Origin: Zoroaster sp. YZ-2022
Taxonomy: Eukaryota; Echinodermata; Asteroidea; Forcipulatida; Zoroasteridae
NCBI GenBank assembly: GCA_029582265.1
Contig: CM055823.1
Span: forward strand, 8,778,821 to 8,842,820
Length of the DNA stretch: 64,000 nucleotides
Reading direction: 5' to 3'
The position numbers and the translations under genes were made by a program. Shown one piece after another: positions 12,430-24,215 of the stretch (the stretch's first letter is position 1; each line of letters begins with the position of its first letter). The notes beneath the pieces were generated by a model. That model saw nothing but the letters and a program-made list of their open reading frames with translations, was not told where the DNA came from and searched no databases.

Positions 12430-12693
12430 CTAATGAGACGGATAACTTAATTGCTCAACAATCGTTTATCTAGAACCGCCTCAATCAGTTGACAAAACTC
12501 CCACTGCTGTGAGTTGTTCGCCTTCGTGTTCTCCATCTTGAATTTCACGTTGAATGAGTCACTATTTTATACACTTTCATTGTAAAATTCTACTCAACAA
12601 CTGTAAAATGTATTTATAACATAGGTAAAACTTTAATTTTTACTCTGGAGTCATGTATTTTTACGTTTACAAAATAGATTTGTATTCTTTATG

Positions 12694-13033
12694 GACTGCC
12701 ATGGCCGAGCGGTTTAGTGCATCGGATTTGTGTTCTGATGGCCAAGTCGTCAGAATGTGGGTTCGAATCCTAACTGCGACCATGGTGCTTGTGTCCTTGA
12801 GCAAGACACTTTACCATAATTGCTTCTCTACACCCAGGGGTAAATGGGTACCTGTGAGGGCAGAGTTGGTTGTTGTGTTTGATTAGCCCTATATGCGCTG
12901 TAATGGCAACAATTGAGCTGTATACTCCCCAGGGAGCTGAGATGGTTTCAGGAATGATTTAAGAGTCTGATGAGCAGGGGTAATAATACAATGCGCCTTG
13001 AGCACCATTTTGGTGGATACGTGCGCCATATAA
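12694..13033 (+). mobile_element. tRNA-derived SINE
   Basis: The head has a pol III A box, TGGCCGAGCGGTTTAG (12702-12717), and a B box, GGTTCGAATCC (12760-12770), spaced as in a class II tRNA with a long variable arm. The body shares GTGTCCTTGAGCAAGACACT, CTGTATACTCCCCAGGGAG and GATACGTGCGC with the copies at 51.7-52.2 and 62.3-62.6 kb. The 3' tail runs into a simple repeat, as is common for such SINEs. Confidence 0.9.
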
Positions 13034-13312
<279 letters not shown>

Positions 13313-13313
<1 letters not shown>

Positions 13314-14650
13314 TTTCACGGTGTTTTTACTTAAGTTGTTGTTTACTTAACTTGTTCTACTTAACTTTTGTTTACTATCTGTTCTAAGTGTAGACTGTTT
13401 TTATTTTTGTGATCATCAGTCTAAACAAATGTTCTGTCATGCATGAAAGAAGCACTGCGTATCATTTAGTTACGGTGGACATACCCACTCGTGTCATAAA
13501 AACTCGTTGTTAATTAGTAAACTGATTAGTATATGCAAACGCTGGTGATTGCCTAGAAATTAAACGACAACATTTCTTGATTTTTTTTTCCAGTTGACTT
13601 ACCACTGCGGCAGTTCACTATATCGATATTACTTGTATACACGAGATAATTATAATTAAAGTATGCGGTGAAAAGCAAACGGTGATAATATAAGTTGCTG
13701 GGAACAATGGATGGTTCTGTGCATGGAAAACGGTTAAAAAAAGTGTTAATGAGGACCGTACCATTGTCTTGTATACATAACTTATTCCCCCATAAGGCAT
13801 GGCAGTAGAAAAGATAACCGACAAGGACAATGTAAGCGGTACAGAAAATAGCACGGCCGTTCGATAAAACTGCTCAAACTAAACTGAACAACTATACCGG
13901 AAAGGAACACGTGCCTTCCCCAATGCCCTTACCAGACGAACACCCAAGAACACAATGCTTCTGGACAAATCAGTTAGACCAAGGTTATCCTTTGGCAGCA
14001 CTTTTAAACACGTTCTGGCCAACCCAGCCACTCTGTCTAGTGATAATAAATGATTTGAAGCTCAATTCTAGTCTAGCCTCAAAATAATTAAAAAACATTC
14101 TTTGGACAATTATTTTGTGAAACTGGGCACAATTTTAATTGTGTTTTGCTTTTAAAAAGGATTACAATTTAAAAAAATACAATATTTGAAATTGGTTGTA
14201 AATTTTATAAATTTTAGCAGGAGTTATTATAATACTTTGAACCCTGATAATGCTGGGTTAAGGCTGGTTCATATTTCACGTGAATACAAAAGCGAAGCTA
14301 GGTCAGCAACTTTTATGTCAAACAATGGCGAAATAGAGCGATTTCATCGTCAACCTTACAGTTATTTGCTTCGCTTGCGTGTGAAGTATGTACTGGACTT
14401 TACAGTATTATTGATTGATATGCGACTAGAGAAAAGAATACACGCTCTAAAAGACAACCATTCTAGGAAAGATAATGTCATTGTAATATACTTTAACGAT
14501 ATCACAATGACGGGTAGTTCTACAGTAAAGATTCCCAAGTGAATTTATAGTGGGTGCCGTCATAAATTAATTTATAATTCTATTTATTCGTAAACTATTA
14601 TTCTGATAATTTGTTTAAGTATAGTTTCCTTTATGTTCCGATGAAAATTC
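13313..14650. other. No recognised gene
   Basis: AT-rich non-coding sequence. The ORFs at 13618-13854 and 14186-14542 have no motif or codon bias that would support them. Confidence 0.45.
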
Positions 14651-14905
14651 GTCCCTAATTTGCCATAGTGACCAATCCGACATTTTTCAATTTTAAGTTT
14701 TCCCGCCCATTAGTACATTCAGGAAGAGACCTACCATTATATCTAATCCACATGCATGTATTCCTTATAGTTTTGGAGATATAGCATGCATTCAAATGAC
14801 GAATGCTCTAACTGGCTATTGTTGTAATTGGCAAAGTGACCAATACCGCATTGGCCACTATGCCAACTTAATTCGGGATTGGTCACTATGGTAAATTAGG
14901 ACAGT
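14651..14905. mobile_element. Foldback/MITE-like element
   Basis: Inverted arms at about 14653-14681 (CTAATTTGCCATAGTGACCA) and 14876-14903 (its near complement) bracket roughly 195 bases. The arms differ at two or three positions. No target duplication is obvious, so the class is open. Confidence 0.65.
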
Positions 14906-15062
14906 GCGGTAAAATCTCTGGAATACGGGAGATACGGGTTTCAATGTTTGATGGTGACCTCCACAGACTCGTTATGGTATAAATAAAACTATTATTCTGA
15001 CAATTATTTCATGGCCCTTTTTAAATGTTATTTGATTTGCACAAGGATTACCAATTTAAAAA

Positions 15063-15315
15063 TTACACTGTAAAAAAGTGGTGTTCATGATTGAAACACA
15101 TTTAGCCTGTACTCACATTGTTTCCGTGTGGAGCCTAAAACATGTTTAGATTGTGCTTTTGTGATGTATTTTTGAATGATAAATATCATATGAACAGGTG
15201 TCAAAAAGCTATGCACGTTTAGCTTTGTTACATGTACAGATGACCGTTTAGCAATTACACGCATTCCTAAACGGCATGTGTTCTAAATTCTAAGCACCAT
15301 ATTTTACAGTGTAAT
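15063..15315. mobile_element. MITE with TTACACTGTAAAA ends
   Basis: TTACACTGTAAAA near 15063 and TTTTACAGTGTAA near 15302 form inverted termini, with weaker pairing further inward (GTGGTGTT against AGCACCAT). Related sequence (CTGCAAAA..GTGGTGTT..AATAACACC) occurs at 38.37, 39.28, 60.27 and 60.37 kb. Confidence 0.6.
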
Positions 15316-15499
15316 GATTTAGGAAATGGCCGGTAAAATCATTACAATTCAACTGCTTTCAAATTTCCCTGAAGACAATGAGAGATTTGTGATCGGCACG
15401 CCCATTTATACTAACACCGGTGCTTCACAAACCAACACAATAGTACAACTACTGCAGAGATAGTTACAGGTGACGCCGCGAACATTATTCCTTCTCTTC

Positions 15500-15785
15500 T
15501 GTCAGAATTCTGCAAATCGCGCTGCATTAAAATTTAAGTGTGATAGATTGATATATGACTATTCTACACTGTGTTTAATTATGCAAATCTCGCTACATTA
15601 AAATTTAAGTTACGTTGATAATTTGTGCAGTAAACGAGAAACACTCTGCCAGTGATGATGTCATTGCAATATACTTACAATATCATGATGACAAATCCTC
15701 ACTGATCAACATACATAGGAATATTACAACAACACGATTTAGAACCATTGGTTTAGTGTTTGGCAAATAATAATTACAATCATAT
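15500..15785 (+). repeat. Direct repeat copy 1
   Basis: Shares GCAAATC..GCTACATTAAAATTTAAG, AGAAACACTCTGCCAGTGAT, AAATCCTCACTGATCAACA and GGTTTAGTGTTTGGCA with 16764-17036. It carries an internal duplication of the ATTAAAATTTAAG part. No coding content; class unknown. Confidence 0.7.
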
Positions 15786-16763
15786 TCGTGTGCGTTAAAA
15801 TTCACCATAAACCTTTGACAATTTGAATGTTTATGTGTTATTGATGCGATCGTAAAGTGGCTGTTTGATGTATATTTGTGGTAGGAACAGGCAACAGCCG
15901 TTCAACAATTTTTTGATGCTTCAATATTTGATACAATAAAGGTATTTTCAAGGTAAAACTTTGATTATTAAGAAGTAATTTGTTTTTAATTATATTCAAA
16001 TGTCATATTGCGCATAGCAATATTATAGCATGCAGTGTTCTATCTATCTATCTATCTATCCTTTGACCGCAGTCGAGATCGATGCCACACTGTTTCGCCA
16101 TTGAGTCTTGTTAGCCATCACCGCACACAGTTCATCAAATGTAAGGCCAGTGTCTCTTGTAGTGTTAAAAACTCATATAAAGCAAATAAACAAATAAATA
16201 AAAAGTATGCAGTGTTAAAATCTCATATAAAGCAAAAAGATATTCTTAGAAATTGTTTTTGGTAGGTTTTCAGATGTTTGATGTATTACTGTGTACCTGT
16301 TATATAGGAAATTGCATCGACATTTAATTAGTTATGTATGCATCTAAAATTAGAATATACTTGATTATACATGCATATCTAAACAAACAAAGGGCTGAGA
16401 GCATCACTGGTATATCTGAATACAATAGGTGTGTTTACTGTTAAAACAACAACAAAGAACACCATGTATACGTATATGGTTGTATTTTATCACCTTTATC
16501 GGTGATTTAATTGAGAACGTCTTTGCTGCATTTGTGTTTGAAATTATATCACTATGAAGCATACTGTGTGATTTCTTGTTCTAAGGAAGTTCACTACAAG
16601 CTCTCTGGCTTCGTTATGTCCTTCACATGTCTGTTTTGTAATCATTTAGAAATTTGATTTAACAATTTGAGTGTGTATTTTTGTACGTATTCTCTAATAT
16701 CAAAAACAAATTGAATTGATTTGAACAATTTGTACGTAATGAAGTTTTAGGTCCATTTCTTAT
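15786..16763. other. No recognised gene
   Basis: AT-rich spacer with a short (TATC)n run at 16040-16060 and a local repeat of CTCATATAAAGCAAA near 16170-16235. The 76-codon ORF here is unsupported. Confidence 0.45.
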
Positions 16764-17036
16764 GCCAGAATTGTGCAAATCTCGCTACATTAAAATTTAA
16801 GTGTGATAGATTGATGTATAACTAGTCTACACGGTGTGTTTAATTAAAACAATAGTTGTGTTTACAATTTGTGCATTAAAAGAGAAACACTCTGCCAGTG
16901 ATGATGTCATTACAATGATGTCATTGTCAGTGATGATGTCATTACAATATCATGATGTCAAATCCTCACTGATCAACAAACAAACGTATGATTTAGAATC
17001 ACTGGTTTAGTGTTTGGCACATAATAATTACAAATA
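16764..17036 (+). repeat. Direct repeat copy 2
   Basis: Second copy of the element at 15500-15785, about 1.25 kb downstream in the same orientation. It has its own local duplication of GTCAGTGATGATGTCATTAC. Confidence 0.7.
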
Positions 17037-17206
17037 TATTTGATTTTGCGACAACACACGCGCACGACTCGTGTTTACGTGTCCGTATCTCAATACAGGC
17101 ATTTGCGAATTCCGACTCATTTCGTACGGTCGTGTCACAAATTGTTCATGGTATCAGGGATGAAATTATGTCATGGTCTCATGTGCTATCAAATTAGTAT
17201 ATTTAG

Positions 17207-17471
17207 TAAAACTAATTGCGTTGACACCATGTGAAATTCTCAATTGAGTAGTAATTAGTTCTGAAAACAACTGGAGGTTTGGATCAGTGTGCTCTGGTCG
17301 TCCTCAGGAGATCAGAGCACACTGAGTACGATCAGAGCACACTGATCCAAACGTCGAGTTGTAACTCCAGTTGTTTTCAGAACTAATTACTACTCAATTG
17401 AGAATTTCACATGGTGTCACAACAATTAGTTTTACTTATTCTCCTCACCATGCAAAGCTACAAGTTTTACC
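17207..17471. mobile_element. Palindromic hammerhead-like repeat, full copy with 12-bp target duplication
   Basis: Two long inverted arms (about 17213-17277 and 17353-17440) contain CTCAATTGAGTAGTAATTAG and its complement. The centre holds the boxes CCTCAGGAG, GATCAGAGCACACTGATC and AACGTCGAGTTGTAA. The element is bounded by a perfect 12-bp repeat TAGTATATTTAG (17195-17206 and 17472-17483). A long target duplication points to insertion by reverse transcription rather than by a cut-and-paste transposase. Only the right end carries CACCATGCAAAGCTAC. Confidence 0.85.
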
Positions 17472-17483
17472 TAGTATATTTAG

Positions 17484-18846
17484 ACAAATTGTTATTTATA
17501 CTCCATAATTTTGTCAGCGTGAATTTTGGTTTTCATGAACACATGTGTAAATCCAGGGTCTAGAAAGGGGTGGAGAAAGCTAAAATGGGGGCACACAAGA
17601 ATGTATGGGAAATGAATATGCATATTGATATTACAAGGAAGCACACGCTTTTTTTTCGAGGTCAGCTAATGAAGGAGGCCCTCAGTGTTCGTAAATTTGA
17701 CAATGAGAGCCACATTTTCGACCGTCTGAATAAAGTTAATCCTAACACTTTTTTCTGTTCAATTTTATTTTGAGCTTTAAACTGGAAAAAAAAAAATGGA
17801 ATGCTTGTGATGAAAATTTTAGAATTGTATTTTGTGTCTATATTTAATTAACAAACAGTGAACATTTTTATGCAAGACGATACTGCGTCGTACATGTGTA
17901 TCTGTACACGACTTTGGCAAGTCCACCGATAGAGGGCGTTCACTCGCAACTGAAGTTAGGTCCATCGTGAACAGCGCCGCTAACGGCGGATACTGTGTGA
18001 GTCAATCGTGCGTCTAATGCATGTCACCTACATGTACAGTTAAAATCCGTTAAAGACGGTTATAATTGATACCTGTATCAACTTTACCTTCGATTATCTG
18101 GTAAATACCAATGATGTACAATGCTTTCTCTTTACTAGAATCAGCAACAGCAGCAAGCGAATCAACAGTTAACATCAATTCCAACGTCGACATTTTAAAA
18201 GTTTATTTCAAGTCTGAGATCGTGGCTATTTATCTACCTGGCAATCACCCTAAAATCATTTCCTAACATACCGCCCTCAAGCGAATCTTGCTGTTACTTA
18301 GGTCGCCTGAGTTCGCTAGTTAAAACTGAGAGCTGAGAGGGCAGTATTTCAGGCTATGGTGTTAAAGAGACAAATAGCCGCCGTCTCACATTTGAAAACA
18401 AGTATGCAACATGTAACCTTTTTCAACTGTGACTAGCGGAGCATCATTTAACATCATTTTGCAACTGCATAAGCTTGCAGCTGAATCGAATGAGGGCATA
18501 GTTCATTGTGTATAGTATGCTCAAAAATACTCGAACAAAATTAATATGTGATGAATATATAGCATGCAAACAACCAGTGCTGCTGCCACCATTGCACAAA
18601 ACACACACACATTGGTGTTCATAATTATTGGATATCAACCAATGTGAACACCTTAAAAGTCTCAATTTGACAGACAGGGTGTGCTTGTTAACAAATGATT
18701 CAGTTCAGTCAGCACACACTCCTCTCCCCCACCCCCTACGATCCCAGTCCCAATAGGTCCCGCCTGCACGCTTCAACGCACTAATCCTCCAGCATCCAGT
18801 CATCGCAGCCTACTTAAGCAGCAGCATTTCCCAGAGTCCGGCATTC
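17484..18846. other. No recognised gene
   Basis: Non-coding, AT-rich. The section at about 18690-18846, CT-rich and ending in a CCGGCATTCTC stretch, probably belongs to the retroelement end that continues at 18847, because the copy at 20.3 kb has the same GGCATTCTC before its CTGA box. Confidence 0.45.
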
Positions 18847-18970
18847 TCCTGAGGACGATCAGAGCATACTGATCGAAACGTCGAGTTGTATCCTCCAGTT
18901 CTCTTCAGAAGTAATTACTACTCAATAGAGAACTTCACAAGGTGTCACCGCAATTAGTATTACTTAGGGT
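18847..18970 (+). mobile_element. Half copy of hammerhead-like repeat
   Basis: TCCTGAGGACGATCAGAGCA, CTGATCGAAACGTCGAGTTG, TACTACTCAATAGAGAACTT and GGTGTCACCGCAATTAGTAT match one arm of the palindromes at 17.2 and 47.4 kb. No mirrored arm is present, and the upstream part looks like internal element sequence. Confidence 0.75.
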
Positions 18971-20111
18971 ATGCTTTTAACACCCCGGTTTTTACAGTAC
19001 AACAATTAAGTCTCTTAGAGCTTTGCAAGCAGGGTCAACATTTGGGAGAAACTTCACTGGGACAACAACAATCATAAAACACTGATATTAGCAGTAAACG
19101 TTTGACTATGCGAGTCTACTTGAAGATTAATATAAAAAAATTCCACATTGACAACAGTAGTAATTCAAACACGTGAAGAGTTTTATAATACACTTTCAAT
19201 TAATCAAACACTCAAAGGTTGTTGCTGAGATTTAACGGATTAATGCGTATTGTTACATATTTACCAGTGTTTTTTTTTACCAGTCTACATAAATTTACAA
19301 TTGGTGTTTACACTGAACATATATCGAAAGGGAGGTTACACTTATTGAAATATCAAATAAAATAATTATGATCACAGTTTGACATCAATCTGGCTTGTTT
19401 TAAGGCCGATGGTGGTATCAAATATCCTTTGAATTATTCATATGTTGGTTGGTATCATTTTTAATACATATTATTTCAAACAAATTATTGATAGCACTGA
19501 AGTGAAAACAGTTAGAACTGCTAAGCACAAAATAAAACAAAACAAAACAATAAATAAATAAATAAATAAAAAGGCAAACTGCGTGCCCCCCTTATGAGAT
19601 AGTGACTCCGCTCCTGACTGACTTCAACGTTGCTATTACTTCAAAGGTGTGCCACAGCACAGTTTTTATTATTATTTGTGAATTATTTTGTTTTATCTGT
19701 TATTCTTAATTGGTATATTTAAGGGTCATTTCCTTTGACGGTGATTCAGGTTAATTGTTCACAACCCCTGCCGTTGCTCCTATTTTTCATTTGTTAATTA
19801 TTTAGTTGTTATACTAAACCATCCGCGTCACTGACAATACATCAAAAAATAAAGGTTAATAAATTACATAAAGAAGCATACCACGTACAATCAGTATATA
19901 ATTAATATGTTTCTTTGCAAAACACGTGAATCATGTCCGCAGGTAATTGAGCATGTGTGATAACATTATACGCATCGTCTCCCGTCAAATGACGAAAGTG
20001 TGGACTAATTACACATTTTCCTAATCTGCAAAATAGATCAGTTAAGAGAAAGGCAGTACCGCAGAGTTTCTCATAATCCACATTGGTTACGTGACTTGAA
20101 CAGCTTGCAGA
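18971..20111. other. Intergenic, possible promoter region of the gene at 20112
   Basis: No ORF of note. Short A-rich repeats (AAACAAAAC, AAATAAATAAAT) lie at 19530-19575. The adjacent GTGCCCCCCTTATGAG..CTCCGCTCCTG looks like the end of an hAT-type element. I see no certain TATA box. Confidence 0.4.
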
Positions 20112-20175
20112 ATGGCCTTTTTTGTGGGAATGCTCATAATTGTGTCACTTTTCCTACATGCAAATGATATTGAAG
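20112..20175 (+). CDS. Exon 1 (signal peptide) of a small secreted protein gene
   Basis: ATG at 20112 opens 21 codons beginning MAFFVGMLIIVSLFLHAND, a textbook secretory signal peptide with a short N-region and a hydrophobic core. The exon ends GAAG|GTAAGT at 20175/20176, a perfect donor, in phase 1. Phase 1 after a signal exon is usual for secreted modular proteins. It is too short to be seen by ORF length alone. It pairs with the exon at 20801-21010. The intron carries a palindromic repeat insertion (20190-20440). Confidence 0.75.
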
Positions 20176-20189
20176 GTAAGTAAGACTTT

Positions 20190-20440
20190 CAGCTTTGCAT
20201 GGTGAAAAAGTTTAAGTGAAGACTGTTTGTGATGACACCATATAACAATTGAATATTAATTGATTCTGAAATAAATCAGTTGGATACAACTCGACGTTTC
20301 GAGTCGGGGCATTCTCCTGAAGACGATCAGAGTATACTGACCGAAATGTCGAGTTGTAACCAACTGGTTTTTATTTCAGAACCACTTACTACTCAAAAGA
20401 GAACATTAACATGCTGTCACCGTAAACAGTCTTTACTAAT
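20190..20440. mobile_element. Divergent palindromic hammerhead-like repeat in intron
   Basis: Begins AGCTTTGCATGGTGAAAAAG and has arms with ATACAACTCGACGTTTCGAG on the left and GAAATGTCGAGTTGTAACCA on the right around GGCATTCTCCTGAAGACGAT. It ends CTGTCACCGTAAACAGTCTT. Same layout as the copies at 17.2 and 47.4 kb but more diverged. It lies between exons 1 and 2 of the secreted-protein gene. Confidence 0.75.
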
Positions 20441-20800
20441 TTTGAATGTGAAATCTACACGTCTCTTTGTATTTGTATTTATGAATTTTGATGTATAAAT
20501 CAAGTTTGGTGAATGAGTAGTTTCACAACCAGTATTGTACACTTTATATTGCCCAGAATTAGTACTGCCTACCTGCATATACTACACTCGATCATTTCTG
20601 GCAAATGTACAAACGTTAGACAGCAGTTTTTTGGGGAAAAAAGTTATTCATTGTTCTTCCGTGTTCCTTACACAAAAAGATAAGATATTCCCCTACACCC
20701 ATAACAAAATATTATCCGTACTGAATGATATAATTTCAATTATTGATATTAAAATTTAGATCAAACTGATATTTTATATTATACACTTGTTTTTGTTTAG

Positions 20801-21010
20801 GTATGATCTGCTCTATAGGAAGAGAACCAGATCCCAACTCGAACAATATATACCGCTGGTTAATTCCAGTTGAGGATCCATGTAAGTGTACCGAGATTCA
20901 ACCTGGTGGTATGAATACTCAGACACCATGTAGACACTTCAATGTGACCTACTATGACTCCTTTCTGATCAGCAGCGACCGCAAAGAGATTCGAAAATGG
21001 TTGCAATGTG
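20801..21010 (+). CDS. Exon 2 of the small secreted protein gene
   Basis: Acceptor TTTTTGTTTAG at 20790-20800 and donor G|GTAAGTGAG at 21010/21011 bound a 210-nt exon with phase 1 at both ends. It reads on from exon 1 without a stop and encodes about 70 residues starting GMICSIGREPDPNSN and containing YRWLIPVEDPCKCTEI, PCRHFNVTYYDS and a final KWLQCG. Five Cys, one N-glycosylation site (NVT) and no Lys-rich segment fit an extracellular module. A symmetric 1-1 exon can be duplicated or skipped freely. No family recognised. Further exons should follow downstream; none was identified before the LINE fragment at 21.4 kb. Confidence 0.75.
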
Positions 21011-21429
21011 GTAAGTGAGTTTTAATTGATATTAACACATTGTTTCGCATGAACCATCTGGGTGGTTTACAAAAATCCATCGTGTCGGTACAACAAGGTC
21101 GTATTTTAGTATGAAATTGCATGAATTTGAAAACCGTCAAGTCTTTTAATTTTTTTATTATTTAAATGACTTTAATTATTTTTGATAACAGTTACTCTTG
21201 ATAACGGTAATATCGTACGTCAGGTTGTGACCTATTGCATAATGTATGTTGAATTGTAGTCTCTCAATGGTACATACTCGTGTTACGGAGGACATCTTCC
21301 CCAACCTCCATTTATCCCCTGTTTTGGACAGGTTCTCGCTGGGTTTATGTTCTCTGATCACTACAGTAGAAGAGTCCAGCTGTCCAGCGATAGGTATTGT
21401 CAAGGAATTATAGGATTAGTTAAGTTGTG

Positions 21430-21910
21430 GTTGCTGTTTCTTCTTGAATAAAAGTGCTGCTGAACAAATTATACATGCGTTTGTCACATCACGGCTCGAT
21501 AACGGGAATGCTCTCCTTTTATGGTCTCCCGCAGAATCAAATATCTCGTCTTCAGCACATACAAAGCACAGGAGCTCGTGTTGTGACTTTGTCCAGAAAG
21601 TCATGCCATATCACGCCAATCTAGAAAGAACTGCACTGGCTTCCTGTTTCGCAGAGAATTGTTTTTAAACTGATGCTAATTGTTCACAAATCTTTTAATA
21701 ACATTGCTCCAATTTATATTTCTGAACTGCTTAAAAGTTCTACACTCCATCACGCAATTTATGCTCCAGCAACATGTCACTCCTGGAAGGAACCAACTTC
21801 AAAACGGAACTGGGGTGATAGTATTTTTCTGTCGCGGCTCCGAAACTCTGGAATCATTCTTCAACTGAACTCAAATCTTGTCATAAACAACTTCGTTTAA
21901 GTCGCTGCTT
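21430..21910 (+). pseudogene. 3' fragment of a CR1/L2/Jockey-like LINE
   Basis: Across two frames the segment reads HAFVTSRLDNGNALL, then ITPI..HWLPVSQRIVFKLM, then LIVHKSFNNIAPIYISELL and NWGDS...R..NSGI. This is the C-terminal region after the RT in CR1/L2/Jockey-like LINEs, where the forms SRLDYCN.LL, LHWLPV..RI.FK and LAPxYL are common. At least one frameshift (near 21550-21620) and missing upstream RT show a 5'-truncated dead copy. Confidence 0.8.
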
Positions 21911-22062
21911 AAAACTCACCCTATGTCACAATTTGAAGATGATGTATTTGTAATTGCATTGCAGGTACATGTATCTCAGTACATAATTTTTTTCTATTAT
22001 TTATATTGTTTGTGTTCATGTTTTCTTTGTTTTCCCAGCAGGTATATGTGCGCTAAGTCTTT

Positions 22063-22065
22063 CTT

Positions 22066-22104
<39 letters not shown>

Positions 22105-22418
22105 GGGTTTGTTGTTGTTGTTATTGTTGTTATTGTTATGTTGTTATTGTTATTTATATGTTATTTGTTGTATTGTTATTGTTATTGTTGTTGTTATGCT
22201 TATTGTTGTTATTGTTGTTATTTATTTGTTGTATTTATTGTTATTTGTGTTATTATTTATTGTTATATTTATTATTATTTATTTATTATTTATTATTGTT
22301 GTTGTTGTTGTTTTTGTTGTTTGGGTTGTTGTGTGTGTTGTATTTATGCTGTTATTATTGTTGTTGTTGTTGTTATGTTGTTATTTGTGTTGTTATTGTT
22401 GTTGTTGTTGTTGTTGTT

Positions 22419-22472
<54 letters not shown>

Positions 22473-22499
22473 ATTGTGTATTGTGTTGTTGTTGTTGTA
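22063..22499. repeat. (TTG)n/(TTA)n trinucleotide tract
   Basis: Imperfect TTG repeats with TTA and TTTA patches, ending in a T-rich run at about 22505. The Leu/Val/Cys-rich ORFs in three frames are artefacts. Confidence 0.95.
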
Positions 22500-22884
22500 T
22501 GTGTTTTTTTTTTTAGGGGGTTGGGTTGGGAGAAATATCATCACATCCATTACCTCATTCGCCTAAATATTTGTTAAACTGTGCTTTGTTTGGCCAACTG
22601 ATTCTTAACGAAAATGAAATACACCAAAACAGTAATACTTAATCACTTCCAGTCAGTTATTGGCCAATAACGTTTGTTTTGATGTTTGTTGTGAGAATTT
22701 AGTATGTTGTTTCTTGCCCAATGACGGAGTACAAAATTCAAACAATATTGCTATGAAACGTGATTACTATTTATTTTTTTTCACGATGGTTTCTGAAATG
22801 TAAAATGTTTGGTGTATATATAACAAGTTTGAACAAACATTGGTCTTAATATGTATATGTCTCAAACCTTAAAAAATCATTTTA
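22500..22884. other. No recognised feature
   Basis: AT-rich spacer between the TTG tract and the divergent satellite; no gene seen. Confidence 0.4.
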
Positions 22885-24215
22885 AAAAATCCATAGGCTA
22901 TAAAACGATGGAAAGTTGACAGTCCAATAACTCCCCAAACGAAACAATGTAACGCAGACTTCTAACAGGGTACAGCATTTTGATTATGATATGTAGAATT
23001 ACCATAAAATTAATTTAAAAAAATATAAACTGATCCCACGCGTTCCGGTTTAATGGAATAAAACAATAAAACCACCATAACTCCCAAATGGAATGGCATT
23101 ACAGACTGCAATTTTGGCACAATATGTTGTCCCGGATAGATATATCTAAAAATCACTTAAAATCCATGCAAACTTATTTCAGTTCCGCTATATGTGCTAA
23201 AACAATGGAAGAAAGCCCAATAACTCCCCAAAACGAATCCGGTTACAGACGTTGCCTATGTTGCAAAACAATTAGTCCCGACATGATGATGTATCTTAAA
23301 TCATAAATGCATTGAAACGTGACCGGTTCCCGCTTTATAATGGGTAAACAATGGAAAAATTAAAAAGCCCTATAACTCCCCAACAGAATGATGTTCAGAC
23401 TTTCGTAACTTGGTACAAACACGTTTTTTATCATATGTAGATGTACTACAAAATCCATCTGTTCCGGTTTAATGGGCAAAAACAATGGAAATGTAAAACC
23501 ACAATAACATCCAAATCTGGAATGGCGCAGAGACTTAATTTTGCACAGGAACATTGTTCCCGATGTGTAAATATATCTAAAATCATAAAAATCCTTATAC
23601 AAACATAATTAGTTCGCTATTATGGGCAAAAACAATGAAAATTCAAAAAAGCCCTATATAACTCCCTAACGAAATGATGTGCAGACGCCAACTTGCTACA
23701 AACAATTATTAGATATGCAGATGTACCCAAAAATTGATTTAAAAAATTATTACAAAAATCCATCCGTTTCGGTTCCAGGGGCTAACAAACAATGGAAATG
23801 TATGTAAACCATAATAACATCAAATGGAATGGCCCGACCGGTTCCACTATCATGGGCTACAAAACGATGGACAAAAATTTAAAAAGCCCTATAACTCCCG
23901 AACAAAATGATTTAGAGACTTGCACTTTTGCACCAAATATTTGTCCCAATAATAGCAGATATATCTAAAATCATAAAACCTTACACAAATTTCATCAGTT
24001 TCCGTTATTATGGACAAAACAATGAAAATGAAACAGCCCTATAGCTCCTCCCTAATGAAAATGAGGTTCAGACTTGTAACTTGGGTACACAATTTTATTA
24101 TGATAAGTAGTAGATGCATCGTAAAATTCATAAAAGAGATCCACCTGATGTTCACTTTTTAATGGGCTAAAACAATGGAAATGTAAAAGCAATATAACTT
24201 GATTGACGTACCGAA
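22885..24215. repeat. Divergent tandem array, monomers of about 75-155 bp
   Basis: About ten diverged monomers begin with forms of GGGCTAAAACAATGGAAA near 22907, 23060, 23200, 23348, 23480, 23630, 23785, 23862, 24015 and 24170. Two types occur. Type A has AGCCCTATAACTCCC, a GAATGATG-like block and CAGACTT. Type B has ACCACAATAAC.TCC and AATGGAATGGC. They alternate only partly, so this is an old dimer-like organisation blurred by mutation. No coding content. Confidence 0.8.

Noticed and set aside
12694..12790. Functional tRNA gene
   Set aside because: The tRNA-like head leads into a SINE body shared by three copies; the acceptor stem does not close.
21923..22577. Leu/Val/Cys-rich ORFs resembling membrane proteins
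   Set aside because: They translate a TTG/TTA simple repeat in three frames.
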